Source: Neptunomonas antarctica (lineage in GTDB: Bacteria > Pseudomonadota > Gammaproteobacteria > Pseudomonadales > Balneatricaceae). Taken from it: a stretch of DNA of 64,000 nucleotides. The stretch is from contig NZ_LJSI01000053.1 in assembly GCF_001305295.1 (NCBI RefSeq), positions 496,001 to 560,000 on the forward strand, given 5' to 3'. Made by a program: the position numbers and the translations under genes. Shown in pieces: positions 18,376 to 28,100 of the stretch; positions within the stretch are counted from its first letter, which is position 1, and every line of letters starts with the position of its first letter. The notes under the pieces are model-generated. The model was not told the origin of the DNA and searched no databases. It worked only from the letters and a program-made list of their open reading frames with translations.

Positions 18376-19272
18376 ATGAAAACGATACTTGATCCTGTAC
18401 TGCTGCGCAGTTTTGTTGCGGTTGTCGATACCGGTAGCTTCACCCGTGCCGCCGAGAGTACGCACCTGACTCAATCGACTGTTAGCCAGCAGATACGTAA
18501 ATTGGAATCTCAGATAGGCTGCGATTTACTGCTTCGTAAGGGGCGTTACGCTACACCAACGCTAGAGGGTGAGCGGGTGCTAAATTATGCCCGGCGTATT
18601 CTGCTCCTAATGGGAGAAGCTATCTCCCAGACACTCCTCAGTGCCGAGCAGCGCGAGATCAGGCTTGGTGTGCCCGAAGATTTTGCCACTCATGAATTGA
18701 TGCCAACTCTGTCACATTTTTCTGAGGATTTTCCGGATGTGCGGCTAGAAGTTAAAAGCGGCATGTGTATTGATATTTGGCGTCAGTTCCAGCAGAACGA
18801 ACTTGATATGGCGTTGGTTAAACAGCGTCCGGGTAATGCTCAGGGAATGGCGAGTTGGCCGGAGCCGCTTTGCTGGATCGACAGTTTGAAGCGGGATAAT
18901 CTACAGCGAAGTACTATCGAAGGTACGCCTATTCCGTTAGTTAGCCTGCCAAGCACCGGTCTGTATCTTAGTGAGATGACGCATACTTTCGATACGCTTG
19001 GTCGGCACTGGCGTATGGCATATATCACCACTAGTCTGTCAGGTGTGAGCTGCGCGGTAGAAGCGGGGTTGGGTATTTCGTTGCTACCGCAGCGGCTGGT
19101 AACGCACAAACATCGTGTGCTGGGTTATGCAGAGGGTCTGCCCGAAATACCGGCGCTTGAGCTCACGCTGCATACCCACCCGCAGTTAACGGCGCATAGT
19201 AAACTGCTGGCGGAACGTCTGATCAAAACCTGTGATGAGATCTTCGAGCGCGCGCAACAGAGTAGGGTTTAA
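18376..19272 (+). CDS. LysR-family transcriptional regulator
   Basis: This 298-residue protein has an N-terminal winged helix-turn-helix (residues about 5-62; SFTRAAESTHLTQSTVSQQIRKLE) and a substrate-binding effector domain (about 88-290). It is divergent from allE with a shared 130-base control region, so control of allE and self-control are the simplest guesses. The effector is unknown. No terminator was clear before hom, 260 bases downstream. Confidence 0.92.
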   Translation: MKTILDPVLLRSFVAVVDTGSFTRAAESTHLTQSTVSQQIRKLESQIGCDLLLRKGRYATPTLEGERVLNYARRILLLMGEAISQTLLSAEQREIRLGVPEDFATHELMPTLSHFSEDFPDVRLEVKSGMCIDIWRQFQQNELDMALVKQRPGNAQGMASWPEPLCWIDSLKRDNLQRSTIEGTPIPLVSLPSTGLYLSEMTHTFDTLGRHWRMAYITTSLSGVSCAVEAGLGISLLPQRLVTHKHRVLGYAEGLPEIPALELTLHTHPQLTAHSKLLAERLIKTCDEIFERAQQSRV

Positions 19273-19466
19273 TCGCCCTTTTAGTCGCATTCTCATTAAT
19301 ATCATCCGAATTATAGTCTGCAGCACTCTCTGTTTTTCTTGCTTATGGTTGGTGCAGGCGATAAGGATTGGCAGCATAAAATGATCCGGTTCCCGGTTAG
19401 GTTGCAGATTAGTCGCTTTTTTTGCAGTTTGTTGTGTGTCGAATAGAGTCTGTGTGGATTATTAGC

Positions 19467-19472
19467 TATAAT
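19467..19472 (+). promoter_or_regulatory. possible -10 box for hom-thrC
   Basis: A perfect TATAAT sits 62 bases before the TTG start of hom. The -35 position 17 bases upstream reads TAGAGT, a weak match, so activator help or a chance match are both possible. Confidence 0.35.
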
Positions 19473-19533
19473 ATTTTCCATTTTTATTCGTTAAGTCGGC
19501 TTAACATTGGCCTGTAAACTGCGAGGTATTAGT

Positions 19534-20829
19534 TTGAAACCTGTAAAAGTTGGAATATGTGGCCTGGGTACAGTAGGTAGCGGTACATTTAATGTTTTGC
19601 ATAGAAATGCAGATGAAATATCTCGTAGAGCAGGGCGTCGGATTATTGTCGAGCAGGTAGGGACGCGCCGCGATCATCCTAATTGCGATACAAAAGGCAC
19701 TCAGGTAACCCGTGATATTTTTGACGTGGCAACCAATCCTGAAATTGATATCGTCGTTGAGCTGATCGGTGGTTATGACATCGCCCGGGAACTCGTGATG
19801 ACGGCTATTGAGAATGGCAAGCATGTGGTTACTGCTAACAAAGCTTTGATTGCTGTTCATGGTAATGAAATTTTTGCAGCGGCACAAAAGCATAATGTGA
19901 TGGTCGCTTTTGAGGCGTCTGTTGCGGGTAGTATCCCGATTATTAAAGCGATTCGTGAAGGCTTGTCGGCCAATAAAATCGAATGGCTGGCAGGTATTAT
20001 TAATGGTACCGGTAACTTTATACTGACCGAGATGCGCGATAAAGGGCGTGATTTTGCTGATGTATTGGCTGAAGCGCAGGCACTGGGTTATGCAGAAACT
20101 GATCCGACATTTGATGTTGAAGGGATCGATGCTGCTCATAAATTGACTATTCTTGCTTCCATTGCATTCGGTGTTCCGCTGCAATTTGATAAAGCTTACA
20201 CCGAAGGGATCAGCAAGATTACTACGGAAGATGTTCAATATGCAGAGGAATTAGGTTACCGCATTAAGCATCTCGGTTTTAGCCGTCGAACAGAAAGTGG
20301 TATTGAACTACGTGTTCATCCGACATTGATTCCTGCTACTGCATTATTAGCCAATGTAAATGGTGTGATGAATGCCATATTGGTTGATGGTGATGCCGCA
20401 GGACAAACCCTTTATTACGGTGCCGGTGCCGGTGCAGAACCAACGGCGTCTTCTGTTGTTGCGGATGTTATTGATGTTGTACGTACATTGACAGGTGATC
20501 GGGATAACCGTGTTCCTCATCTGGCTTTCCAGCCAACTGAGTTATCCGATAAACCTATTTTGCCAATGAACGAAACAGAAACTGGTTATTACCTGCGTTT
20601 ACAAGCCGCTGAAAAACCAGGAGTGTTGGCAAGCATCACTAAAATTCTGGGTGATAACGGCATTAATATTGAGGCCATTGTGCAGAAAGAAACGGCTGAA
20701 GAGCAGGTGCCTGTGATTCTGCTGACTCAACGTGTCAAAGAGTGGAAGATGAACGAAGCCATTGCTGCTATCGAAGCGCTGGATGCCATTATTGGCCAGG
20801 TGACGCGTATTCGTGTTGAGCACCTTTAA
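19534..20829 (+). CDS. hom: homoserine dehydrogenase
   Basis: The enzyme reduces aspartate semialdehyde to homoserine for threonine and methionine synthesis. About 431 residues: an N-terminal NAD(P)-binding fold (VGICGLGTVGSGTFNVL), the catalytic domain with GIINGTGNFILTEM near 160-175 and EGIDAAHKL, and a C-terminal ACT domain (about 345-431; AEKPGVLASITKILGDNGINIEA) that allows threonine feedback. The TTG at 19534 is preferred: it has a GAGG site 7-10 bases before it and gives the MKPVKVGICG start of Pseudomonas-type Hom; the earlier in-frame TTG 19507 adds nine residues without a clear site. Next is thrC after 18 bases. Confidence 0.96.
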   Translation: MKPVKVGICGLGTVGSGTFNVLHRNADEISRRAGRRIIVEQVGTRRDHPNCDTKGTQVTRDIFDVATNPEIDIVVELIGGYDIARELVMTAIENGKHVVTANKALIAVHGNEIFAAAQKHNVMVAFEASVAGSIPIIKAIREGLSANKIEWLAGIINGTGNFILTEMRDKGRDFADVLAEAQALGYAETDPTFDVEGIDAAHKLTILASIAFGVPLQFDKAYTEGISKITTEDVQYAEELGYRIKHLGFSRRTESGIELRVHPTLIPATALLANVNGVMNAILVDGDAAGQTLYYGAGAGAEPTASSVVADVIDVVRTLTGDRDNRVPHLAFQPTELSDKPILPMNETETGYYLRLQAAEKPGVLASITKILGDNGINIEAIVQKETAEEQVPVILLTQRVKEWKMNEAIAAIEALDAIIGQVTRIRVEHL

Positions 20830-20847
20830 GGTTCAGGGGTATTTATC

Positions 20848-22242
20848 GTGAAATATATATCGACGCGTGGACAAGCACCTGCTCTTAATTTCGAAGAGGT
20901 ATTGTTAGCTGGATTGGCTAGCGATGGTGGGTTGTATGTGCCGGAAAGTCTGCCGGTTTTCAGTCAGGAAGAGATCGCCAGTTGGGCAGGGCTTTCCTAT
21001 GCCGAACTGGCTTTTAAAATCATTTCACCTTTTGTTAATGATTGCATTGCCGATACGGACCTGAAACAGATGATTGATGAAACCTACGCGGGTTTCAATC
21101 ATTCAGCCGTGGCTCCGTTGAAGGAGTTGGGTACCAATGAGTGGGTGCTTGAGCTGTTTCACGGGCCAACATTAGCCTTTAAAGATTTCGCCCTTCAGTT
21201 GCTGGGACGCCTGATGGATCATGTGCTGGTTAAGCGCAATGAACATCTGGTTATTATGGGGGCGACATCGGGTGATACCGGATCTGCCGCGATTGAAGGT
21301 TGCCGTCATTCCAAGCATGTGGATATCTTTATCCTGCATCCGCATAACCGGGTTTCAGAAGTGCAGCGTCGTCAGATGACCACTGTGCTTGCTGATAATG
21401 TGCATAACATTGCATTGGAAGGTAACTTTGACGACTGTCAGGAGATGGTTAAAGCCAGCTTCGCCGATCAAAGCTTTCTTAAAGGTATGAAGCTGGGTGC
21501 TGTTAACTCGATCAATTGGGCGCGTATTATGGCGCAGATCGTGTATTATTTTTCAGCCTCATTAGCGGTGGGCGGTCCTCAGCGTCCGGTTGCTTTCTCT
21601 GTACCTACGGGTAACTTCGGTGATATTTTCGCGGGCTATCTGGCTAAAAAAATGGGTCTGCCCATCAACCAGTTAGTGGTTGCCACTAACCGCAATGATA
21701 TATTGCACCGTGCGATTTCAGACAATGATATGTCCAAAAGTGAGCTGGTGCATACCTTGTCTCCGTCCATGGATATCATGGTGTCTTCGAACTTCGAACG
21801 TATGTTGTTTGAAATTTATGATCATGATGGCGCCGCTATTGATGATCTGATGAAGCGCTTCAAAACCGAGTCAGTACAGTTAGACGAATCACGTTGGAAC
21901 AAAGTTCGTGAATTGTTCGATAGTTGTGCCGTTGATGACGAGGCTACCTGCCAGACCATTGCAGATGTGCATGCTGAGACGGGATATCTGCTGGATCCTC
22001 ATACCGCGATTGGTGTGAAAGCAGCGAGAGAATGTAATCGGGATAAAGCGGTGCCGATGATTGTCTTAGCGACGGCGCATCCGGTTAAATTTCCTGAAGC
22101 TATACTGAACGCCAAATTGGAGTCACCTGAACTACCGGCTCATATGACGGGATTGTTTGAACGCGAAGAGCGGTTAACGGTTCTTGATAACGATATTTCG
22201 GTTGTGCAGCAATTTATCGCAGGGCATATTCACGCTGAATAG
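20848..22242 (+). CDS. thrC: threonine synthase
   Basis: The PLP enzyme turns O-phosphohomoserine into threonine. The 464-residue product has the start KYISTRGQAPALNFEEVLL, the PLP lysine in GPTLAFKDFALQ (about residue 113), the phosphate-binding ATSGDTGSAA and VPTGNFGDIFAG. It starts with GTG 20848, the only start that keeps the conserved N-terminus. It is 18 bases after hom and ends with an intrinsic terminator, so hom-thrC form an operon. Confidence 0.97.
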   Translation: MKYISTRGQAPALNFEEVLLAGLASDGGLYVPESLPVFSQEEIASWAGLSYAELAFKIISPFVNDCIADTDLKQMIDETYAGFNHSAVAPLKELGTNEWVLELFHGPTLAFKDFALQLLGRLMDHVLVKRNEHLVIMGATSGDTGSAAIEGCRHSKHVDIFILHPHNRVSEVQRRQMTTVLADNVHNIALEGNFDDCQEMVKASFADQSFLKGMKLGAVNSINWARIMAQIVYYFSASLAVGGPQRPVAFSVPTGNFGDIFAGYLAKKMGLPINQLVVATNRNDILHRAISDNDMSKSELVHTLSPSMDIMVSSNFERMLFEIYDHDGAAIDDLMKRFKTESVQLDESRWNKVRELFDSCAVDDEATCQTIADVHAETGYLLDPHTAIGVKAARECNRDKAVPMIVLATAHPVKFPEAILNAKLESPELPAHMTGLFEREERLTVLDNDISVVQQFIAGHIHAE

Positions 22243-22256
22243 TGCCCGGCATTCTG

Positions 22257-22286
22257 AAAGAGCCCGATATTAATCGGGCTTTTTTG
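22257..22286 (+). terminator. intrinsic terminator of hom-thrC
   Basis: AGCCCGAT pairs with ATCGGGCT (22261-22280, 4-base loop) followed by a run of Ts, 18 bases after the thrC stop. Confidence 0.92.
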
Positions 22287-22321
22287 TTTGGCTCAGATTC
22301 CTGATGTAAGAAGGAGAGTGT

Positions 22322-24061
22322 GTGAAACTTGTATCCATTCATCGTCGGGAAGTGCCTGACGAACCCTTTCCTATCTTTAATGAAGTACCGCTTGCGCTAG
22401 CCCGTATTTATGCCAGCCGTGGCGTACAAAGCAAAGCGCAGTTGGGGCGCAATCTTAAAGAATTACTGCCCGATACAGAGATGAAAGGGATGGCGGCGGC
22501 GGTCACTCGTTTGCTGCAGGCAGTGCGGGGTAACGAATCGATAATGATCGTCGGTGATTTTGACTGCGATGGTGCCACCAGCACAACGGTTGCGGTACTC
22601 GGGCTGCGCATGATGGGGGCAGGTAATGTTGATTATCTGGTACCTAACCGGTTTGAATATGGCTATGGTTTAAGTCCTGAAATTGTCGATGTGGCGTTTA
22701 CACAATCGCCGCAACTCCTGGTGACTGTTGATAATGGTATCTCCAGTGTTGAGGGGGTAGCGCGGGCTAATCATCTGGGTATGGATGTTGTGGTGACCGA
22801 TCATCATCTTGCAGGCCGCGTTATTCCTGATGCCGTTGCCATCGTCAATCCAAACCAACCGGGTTGTAACTTTAAAGCGAAGTCTACCTGCGGCGTTGGT
22901 GTGATTTTTTATGTGTTGATTGCGTTGAGACGTGCGTTGCAGGCTGAGAATTGGTTCGAAGAGAATAATCTTCCGCCGCCCAACCTGGCATCCTTGTTAG
23001 ATTTAGTCGCGTTGGGAACGGTCGCTGATGTCGTGGCGCTCGAGCATAATAACCGCACACTGGTCTATCAGGGGTTGCAGCGTATCCGCGCAGGCTATGC
23101 CCGGCCTGGTTTACTGGCGCTGATCGAAATAGCGGGTCGTCGAAAAGAACGGCTGGTGGCAAGTGACTTAGGTTTTGCCGTTGCACCACGTTTGAATGCT
23201 GCAGGTCGCCTGGAAGATATGTCGATTGGTATTGAGTGCTTATTGGCAGATGATCCTGAATATGCGCATGAGCTGGCGCAGCAACTGGACCAATTGAACC
23301 TTGATAGGCGCGCCATAGAACAGGATATGCAGCAACAGGCACTGAGTTGGTTAGATGAAATGCATTTTGACAATGACTCGCTGCCTTTTGGTCTTTGTCT
23401 GTTTGAAGAGGGTTGGCATCAGGGTGTTGTCGGGATTCTGGCATCACGCATAAAGGAACGTACACATCGTCCCGTGATTGCTTTTGCGCCAGGTGATAAT
23501 GGAGAAATTAAAGGTTCAGCACGTTCCATTCCCGGGTTGCATATTCGTGATGTACTGGATCAAATAGCGACGCGCAATCCAAGCCTGATCAGCAAGTTTG
23601 GTGGTCACGCCATGGCGGCGGGGCTCACACTTGCTGCAAATGGACTCGAGGATTTTCGACAGGCGTTTGATGACGTCGTGCGAGAGCATCTGAATAAAGA
23701 AGATCTGGATCAGCACCTGGAAACAGATGGCCCGCTTCAGTCGACAGAGATGACCTTAGCATTAGCTGAGAATATTCGTGAAGCAGGGCCATGGGGGCAT
23801 CAGTTTCCTGAACCCTTGTTTGATGGTGTCTTTCGGGTGCTGCAGCAGAGAATTGTGGGACAGCGGCATCTCAAAATTGTATTAATGGAACCGCTATCAG
23901 GTTTGGCGATAGATGCTATTCAATTTAATACAGATCTTGCGGTATGGCCAAGTGAGAGCATTAATAGCGTCCGTGCTGTTTATAAATTAGATGTAAATGA
24001 GTTTAGAGGTCAGCAATCAGTGCAGTTAATGATTGAATATCTTGAACCTGTAACCGACTAA
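22322..24061 (+). CDS. recJ: single-strand-specific 5'-3' exonuclease RecJ
   Basis: RecJ degrades 5' single-stranded ends in RecFOR recombination, base-excision and mismatch repair. The 579-residue product has the DHH phosphoesterase motifs: VGDFDCDGATSTT (about 76), VTVDNGISS, VVTDHHL (about 158) and the DHHA1 part with SKFGGHAMAAGLTL (about 425). It starts with GTG 22322 after an AAGGAGAG site. Length is typical (565-580). Confidence 0.97.
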   Translation: MKLVSIHRREVPDEPFPIFNEVPLALARIYASRGVQSKAQLGRNLKELLPDTEMKGMAAAVTRLLQAVRGNESIMIVGDFDCDGATSTTVAVLGLRMMGAGNVDYLVPNRFEYGYGLSPEIVDVAFTQSPQLLVTVDNGISSVEGVARANHLGMDVVVTDHHLAGRVIPDAVAIVNPNQPGCNFKAKSTCGVGVIFYVLIALRRALQAENWFEENNLPPPNLASLLDLVALGTVADVVALEHNNRTLVYQGLQRIRAGYARPGLLALIEIAGRRKERLVASDLGFAVAPRLNAAGRLEDMSIGIECLLADDPEYAHELAQQLDQLNLDRRAIEQDMQQQALSWLDEMHFDNDSLPFGLCLFEEGWHQGVVGILASRIKERTHRPVIAFAPGDNGEIKGSARSIPGLHIRDVLDQIATRNPSLISKFGGHAMAAGLTLAANGLEDFRQAFDDVVREHLNKEDLDQHLETDGPLQSTEMTLALAENIREAGPWGHQFPEPLFDGVFRVLQQRIVGQRHLKIVLMEPLSGLAIDAIQFNTDLAVWPSESINSVRAVYKLDVNEFRGQQSVQLMIEYLEPVTD

Positions 24062-24076
24062 AATGAGGAATAAAAA

Positions 24077-24259
24077 ATGAACGATTTAACCTTAACCGAA
24101 CTGGCAACATTGCTTTCTGTGTTTAATCGAGCAGGATTATCTGATCTTGATAAAACAGAACAGGAAATGTTTGAACGTATCCAGCATGCGCATGCAGAGC
24201 GTCTGGAACTGGAAAGCATGGACTTTGACGATTGTCTTGGCGGCGCGTGTAAGCTGTAA
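24077..24259 (+). CDS. small unrecognised acidic protein
   Basis: A 60-residue ORF with a good GAGGA site about 8 bases before its ATG. Its stop overlaps the ATG of nfo (TAATG), which argues for real coupled translation. The product is helical and acidic, with one cysteine pair region [10 protein letters not shown] at the C-terminus (residues 51-60). I do not recognise a family. It sits between recJ and nfo, two DNA-repair genes, so a repair link is conceivable but unsupported. Confidence 0.6.
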   Translation: MNDLTLTELATLLSVFNRAGLSDLDKTEQEMFERIQHAHAERLELESMDFDDCLGGACKL

Positions 24260-25131
24260 TGACAATGCTTAAACCTTATTACATTGGTGCGCATGTGAGT
24301 GCCAGTGGCGGTGTTGAAAATGCACCGCTGAATGCGGAAAAAATTGGCGCGAACGCTTTTGCTTTTTTTACCAAAAATCAGCGTCGTTGGGATGCTAAGC
24401 CCCTGACGGAAAAAAGTATTGGGTTGTTCAAGGAGCGCTGTACTTCACGTGGTTTTTGCCGTGATCAAATATTGCCGCACGACAGTTACTTAATCAATTT
24501 AGGGCATCCGGAAACGGATGCGCTGGAAAAATCGCGTCTGGCATTTATTGATGAAATACGTCGTTGTCAGCAATTGGGGTTGAAATACCTGAACTTTCAT
24601 CCGGGTAGTCATTTACGGGTTTTATCTGAATCTGAGTGCTTGCAGCGCATTGCTGAGTCTATCAATCTGGCGCATACAGAAACGGATGATGTCATTGCCG
24701 TGATCGAAACCACCGCTGGACAAGGTAGTAATCTGGGATATAACTTTTCACAAATTGCGCAGATTATTGACGGTGTCACGGATAAGCAACGTGTGGGTGT
24801 ATGTATCGATACGTGCCATATTTTTGCCGCCGGTTATCCGCTAATAACACCTGAAGATTGTGAAACGACCTTTAATGAATTTTCTGAAAAGGTGGGTTTT
24901 TCATATTTATGTGCCATGCATTTGAATGATTCAAAAGCGGCATTAGGTGCACGTGTTGATCGTCATCACAGTCTTGGTCACGGTGAAATGGGGCTGGAAG
25001 TTTTTAAATTTATTATGCAGGATGATCGTTTTAGAGGTGTGCCGTTGGTGCTTGAAACGATTGATGAAACGGTCTGGCCCGAAGAAATACAGCTTCTCAG
25101 GGGTTTTAGTCAGCCTGTTAGCAGTTCATGA
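24259..25131 (+). CDS. nfo: endonuclease IV (AP endonuclease)
   Basis: The zinc enzyme cuts DNA 5' of abasic sites. The 290-residue TIM barrel shows [15 protein letters not shown] at the start, the metal-binding LNFHPGSH (about 112), ETTAGQG (about 154), [12 protein letters not shown] (about 187), [22 protein letters not shown] (split here: HLNDSKA then DRHHSLGHG about 233-241) and LVLETID near the end. It starts at the TAATG overlap with the small upstream ORF. Length matches the family (280-290). Confidence 0.97.
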   Translation: MTMLKPYYIGAHVSASGGVENAPLNAEKIGANAFAFFTKNQRRWDAKPLTEKSIGLFKERCTSRGFCRDQILPHDSYLINLGHPETDALEKSRLAFIDEIRRCQQLGLKYLNFHPGSHLRVLSESECLQRIAESINLAHTETDDVIAVIETTAGQGSNLGYNFSQIAQIIDGVTDKQRVGVCIDTCHIFAAGYPLITPEDCETTFNEFSEKVGFSYLCAMHLNDSKAALGARVDRHHSLGHGEMGLEVFKFIMQDDRFRGVPLVLETIDETVWPEEIQLLRGFSQPVSSS

Positions 25132-25181
25132 AATAAAAGCTATACTTAATCTATCTTATATTAACAGTGTTGTTTTTTCCT

Positions 25182-28100
25182 ATGTATAGAAATACTGTCT
25201 TCATTAAAAGGTGCGGGCAGTTTTATCTGTTTATATGCCTTTTATTGACCATGACGTTAGTTACTGCAAATACGGATGCGAGTCCCCGCAGTAAGGTATT
25301 AGTGATCAATTCTTATCATCACGGCTTTCCTTGGTCTGATGGCATCTATCAAGGCCTGAGTAAGGTGCTCGAAGAATCCGGTTTAGCGGTCGATTTGCAG
25401 GTGGAGTATCTTGATACAAAGCGCTATTCAGTGGATAGCATGTTCCCATTAATGGCGTCTGTGTTGGCGGTAAAAAATAAGGGTCACATTGACGCGATCC
25501 TCGTCACTGATAATAACGCGTTGAATTTTCTGTTGCGGTATAGATCATCCCATTTCGCGGGTATTCCCGTTGTATTTGTCGGTATTAATTTTTATTCAGA
25601 TACAATTATTGAAAATGATACGTTGATAACCGGTATTGCTGAAACAACAGCGCCTGACGCTAATTTCCAGTTAATTTTGACGCTTCATCCAGACGTAAAA
25701 GAAATAGTATTGTTAAGTGATTCCACAACATCAGGGCTTGCAGAACAGGCGATTTTTTCACAAGCGGCAGAAAAGTACGCCTCTCGTTTTTCTATAAAAT
25801 CTATCAGTGATTGGACATGGTCTGAGTTAAAGCAGTTACTTACTGAGCTGGAGCCTGGTTCAGTCGTCTTTCGTTTACCTCTACACAGTGATAACACGGG
25901 TCTTTCAATTAGCTTGAAGGAGAGTGTTGGGATTCTTCTTGAGAGAACGGCTGTTCCTATCTATTCAGCGTGGGATACCGCTATTGCTGAAGGGCTGCTG
26001 GGTGGTTATGTCGCAACCTCTACGCTGCAAGGACAAGTAGCCGCTGAGTATCTTTTAGACATTCTTAAAGGCCGGCCAGTAAGCGAATTACCGATCATTA
26101 TAGACAGCCCCACCGAGCCTGTTTTTAATGGGCGGGCTATGCAACACTTTGAGATTGACCAAGCTTTGGTTCCTGAAAATAGCGTTATTCTTGATCCTGA
26201 GCCTGTAGGAGAACGTTTAGTTTATCTTATTATCTCTCTTATTATACTGTTGACTGGCTTAGGCTTTTTTGTTTACCAGTGGTTGACTAAAAAACAGGAA
26301 TTAGTGTCTTTAAATGATGAACTTGATCACGTCATAGATAAATCCTTGTTGTTGCGAGCGTTAATGGATTCTAATCCAGACCATATTTATGCTAAAGGCC
26401 TGGATGGTTCTTATATTGATTTTAATCAATCGTTTACTGAATTTGTAGGCCGCCCGCGAGAGGAAATATTAGGGCGGCGTGTGGAAGATTTTTTTGCTGA
26501 TATCAATATAAATCTAACCAATGAACAAGATGCACAGGTCTTCTTAAAAGGTCAGGTTAATACTAAAGAAATCTGGGTTCCCAGGCGTGAGGGTGTCGAT
26601 CAGTTGATCGAGTGTATAAAAACACCGTTGAAAAATCCAGATGGTAAGGTGATTGGACTATTGGCGGTGAATCGCAATATTACCCGAAGATATTTTGAAA
26701 ATGCATTACTGAAACAGAATACACGTGTTTTAGATATGCTTATTCGTGGTGTGCCACTGAATAATATTCTCAATGAAATAGTGAAAGGTATCGAAGGGGT
26801 TTACGCTAATAGTTTGTGCTCAATATTATTAATGGCTAAAGATAAAAAGCATCTTGTACATGGAGCGGCACCTAGTTTGCCTGAATTTTATATTGAGGCC
26901 ATTAATGGTATAGCGATTGGAAAAGGTGTTGGCTCATGTGGCACGGCGGCGGCAATAGGCAAGTTGGTTGTTGTTGGTGATATTCAGAACCACCCCTATT
27001 GGGTTGATTTCAAAGAACTGGCTTTAAAGGCCGGGCTTGCTTCCTGTTGGTCGCAGCCGATTATTGGATCTGGTGATGAGGTTCTGGGAACATTTGCTAT
27101 TTACTACCGGCATCTGCATGAACCTAGTGTTGATCATATAGCCATGATGGAACAGGCGTCTCAATTAGTGAGTCTGGTGCTTGAGCGAAAGCACGTTGAA
27201 GGGGATTTGCAAAAAATATCGAGGGCGTTGGAACAGAGTCCAACGATGGTGCTAATTACCGATGAAACAGGAAAAATTGAATATGTAAACGAAGAGTTTA
27301 CAGAGGTCAGCGGTTATTTTCTTAATGAAATAAGGGGCCTTACTCCCGCTATTTTAAATGCCGGCGAAACCGACCCTGAATTTTACAAAGAGATGTGGGC
27401 GGTAATTCAGGCAGGAAACGACTGGCATGGTGAAGTTCTTAACAGAACAAAAGCGGGTCAGTCCTACTGGTCGATGTTATCAATCTCTCCCATTCTGGAT
27501 GAATCAAAAAAAATTACGCATTATATCGGTGTGAGTGAAGATATATCAGCGAAGAAGCAGACCCAGAAGCAGATTGAACAGCTGGCTTTTTATGATCCAT
27601 TGACCCGTTTAGGAAATCGACGATTATTTAAAGAGCAGCTTGAGGTTGAGTTAAAAAAAGCAAAGAGGAACTCAACAATATTTGCCTTGTTTTATCTGGA
27701 TTTGGATAATTTCAAACAGATTAATGACACCTTAGGACATGATGCAGGTGATGGTCTGTTGATGGCGATAGCAGATCGATTACGGAGTACCTTAAGAAAC
27801 TCGGATTTGATCGCTCGCTTAGGAGGAGATGAATTTATCGTGCTCTTACCTAACGTCAGTGGTCCTGCTGAAGTAGGAACGGTTGCCCAAAAATTGCTGA
27901 AGTCGATCAATATGCCTATTTCTTTAGGGGGGAGTGATATAAAAGCGACTGTGAGTATGGGTATTACGATGGCTCCGTCTGATGGAGATGATTGGGCGGT
28001 GTTGATGAAAAATGCTGACCTGGCTATGTATCGGGCGAAAAGTAAAGGGCGCAACAACTTTCAATTGTTCACCCAAGAAATGAACATAGAGGTCATTAAT

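Noticed and set aside
19501-20238. 245-codon minus-strand reading frame
   Set aside because: Antisense to hom, whose domains are complete; composition typical of a shadow frame.
22884-23465. 193-codon minus-strand reading frame
   Set aside because: Antisense to the conserved recJ core; no start signal and no recognisable protein.
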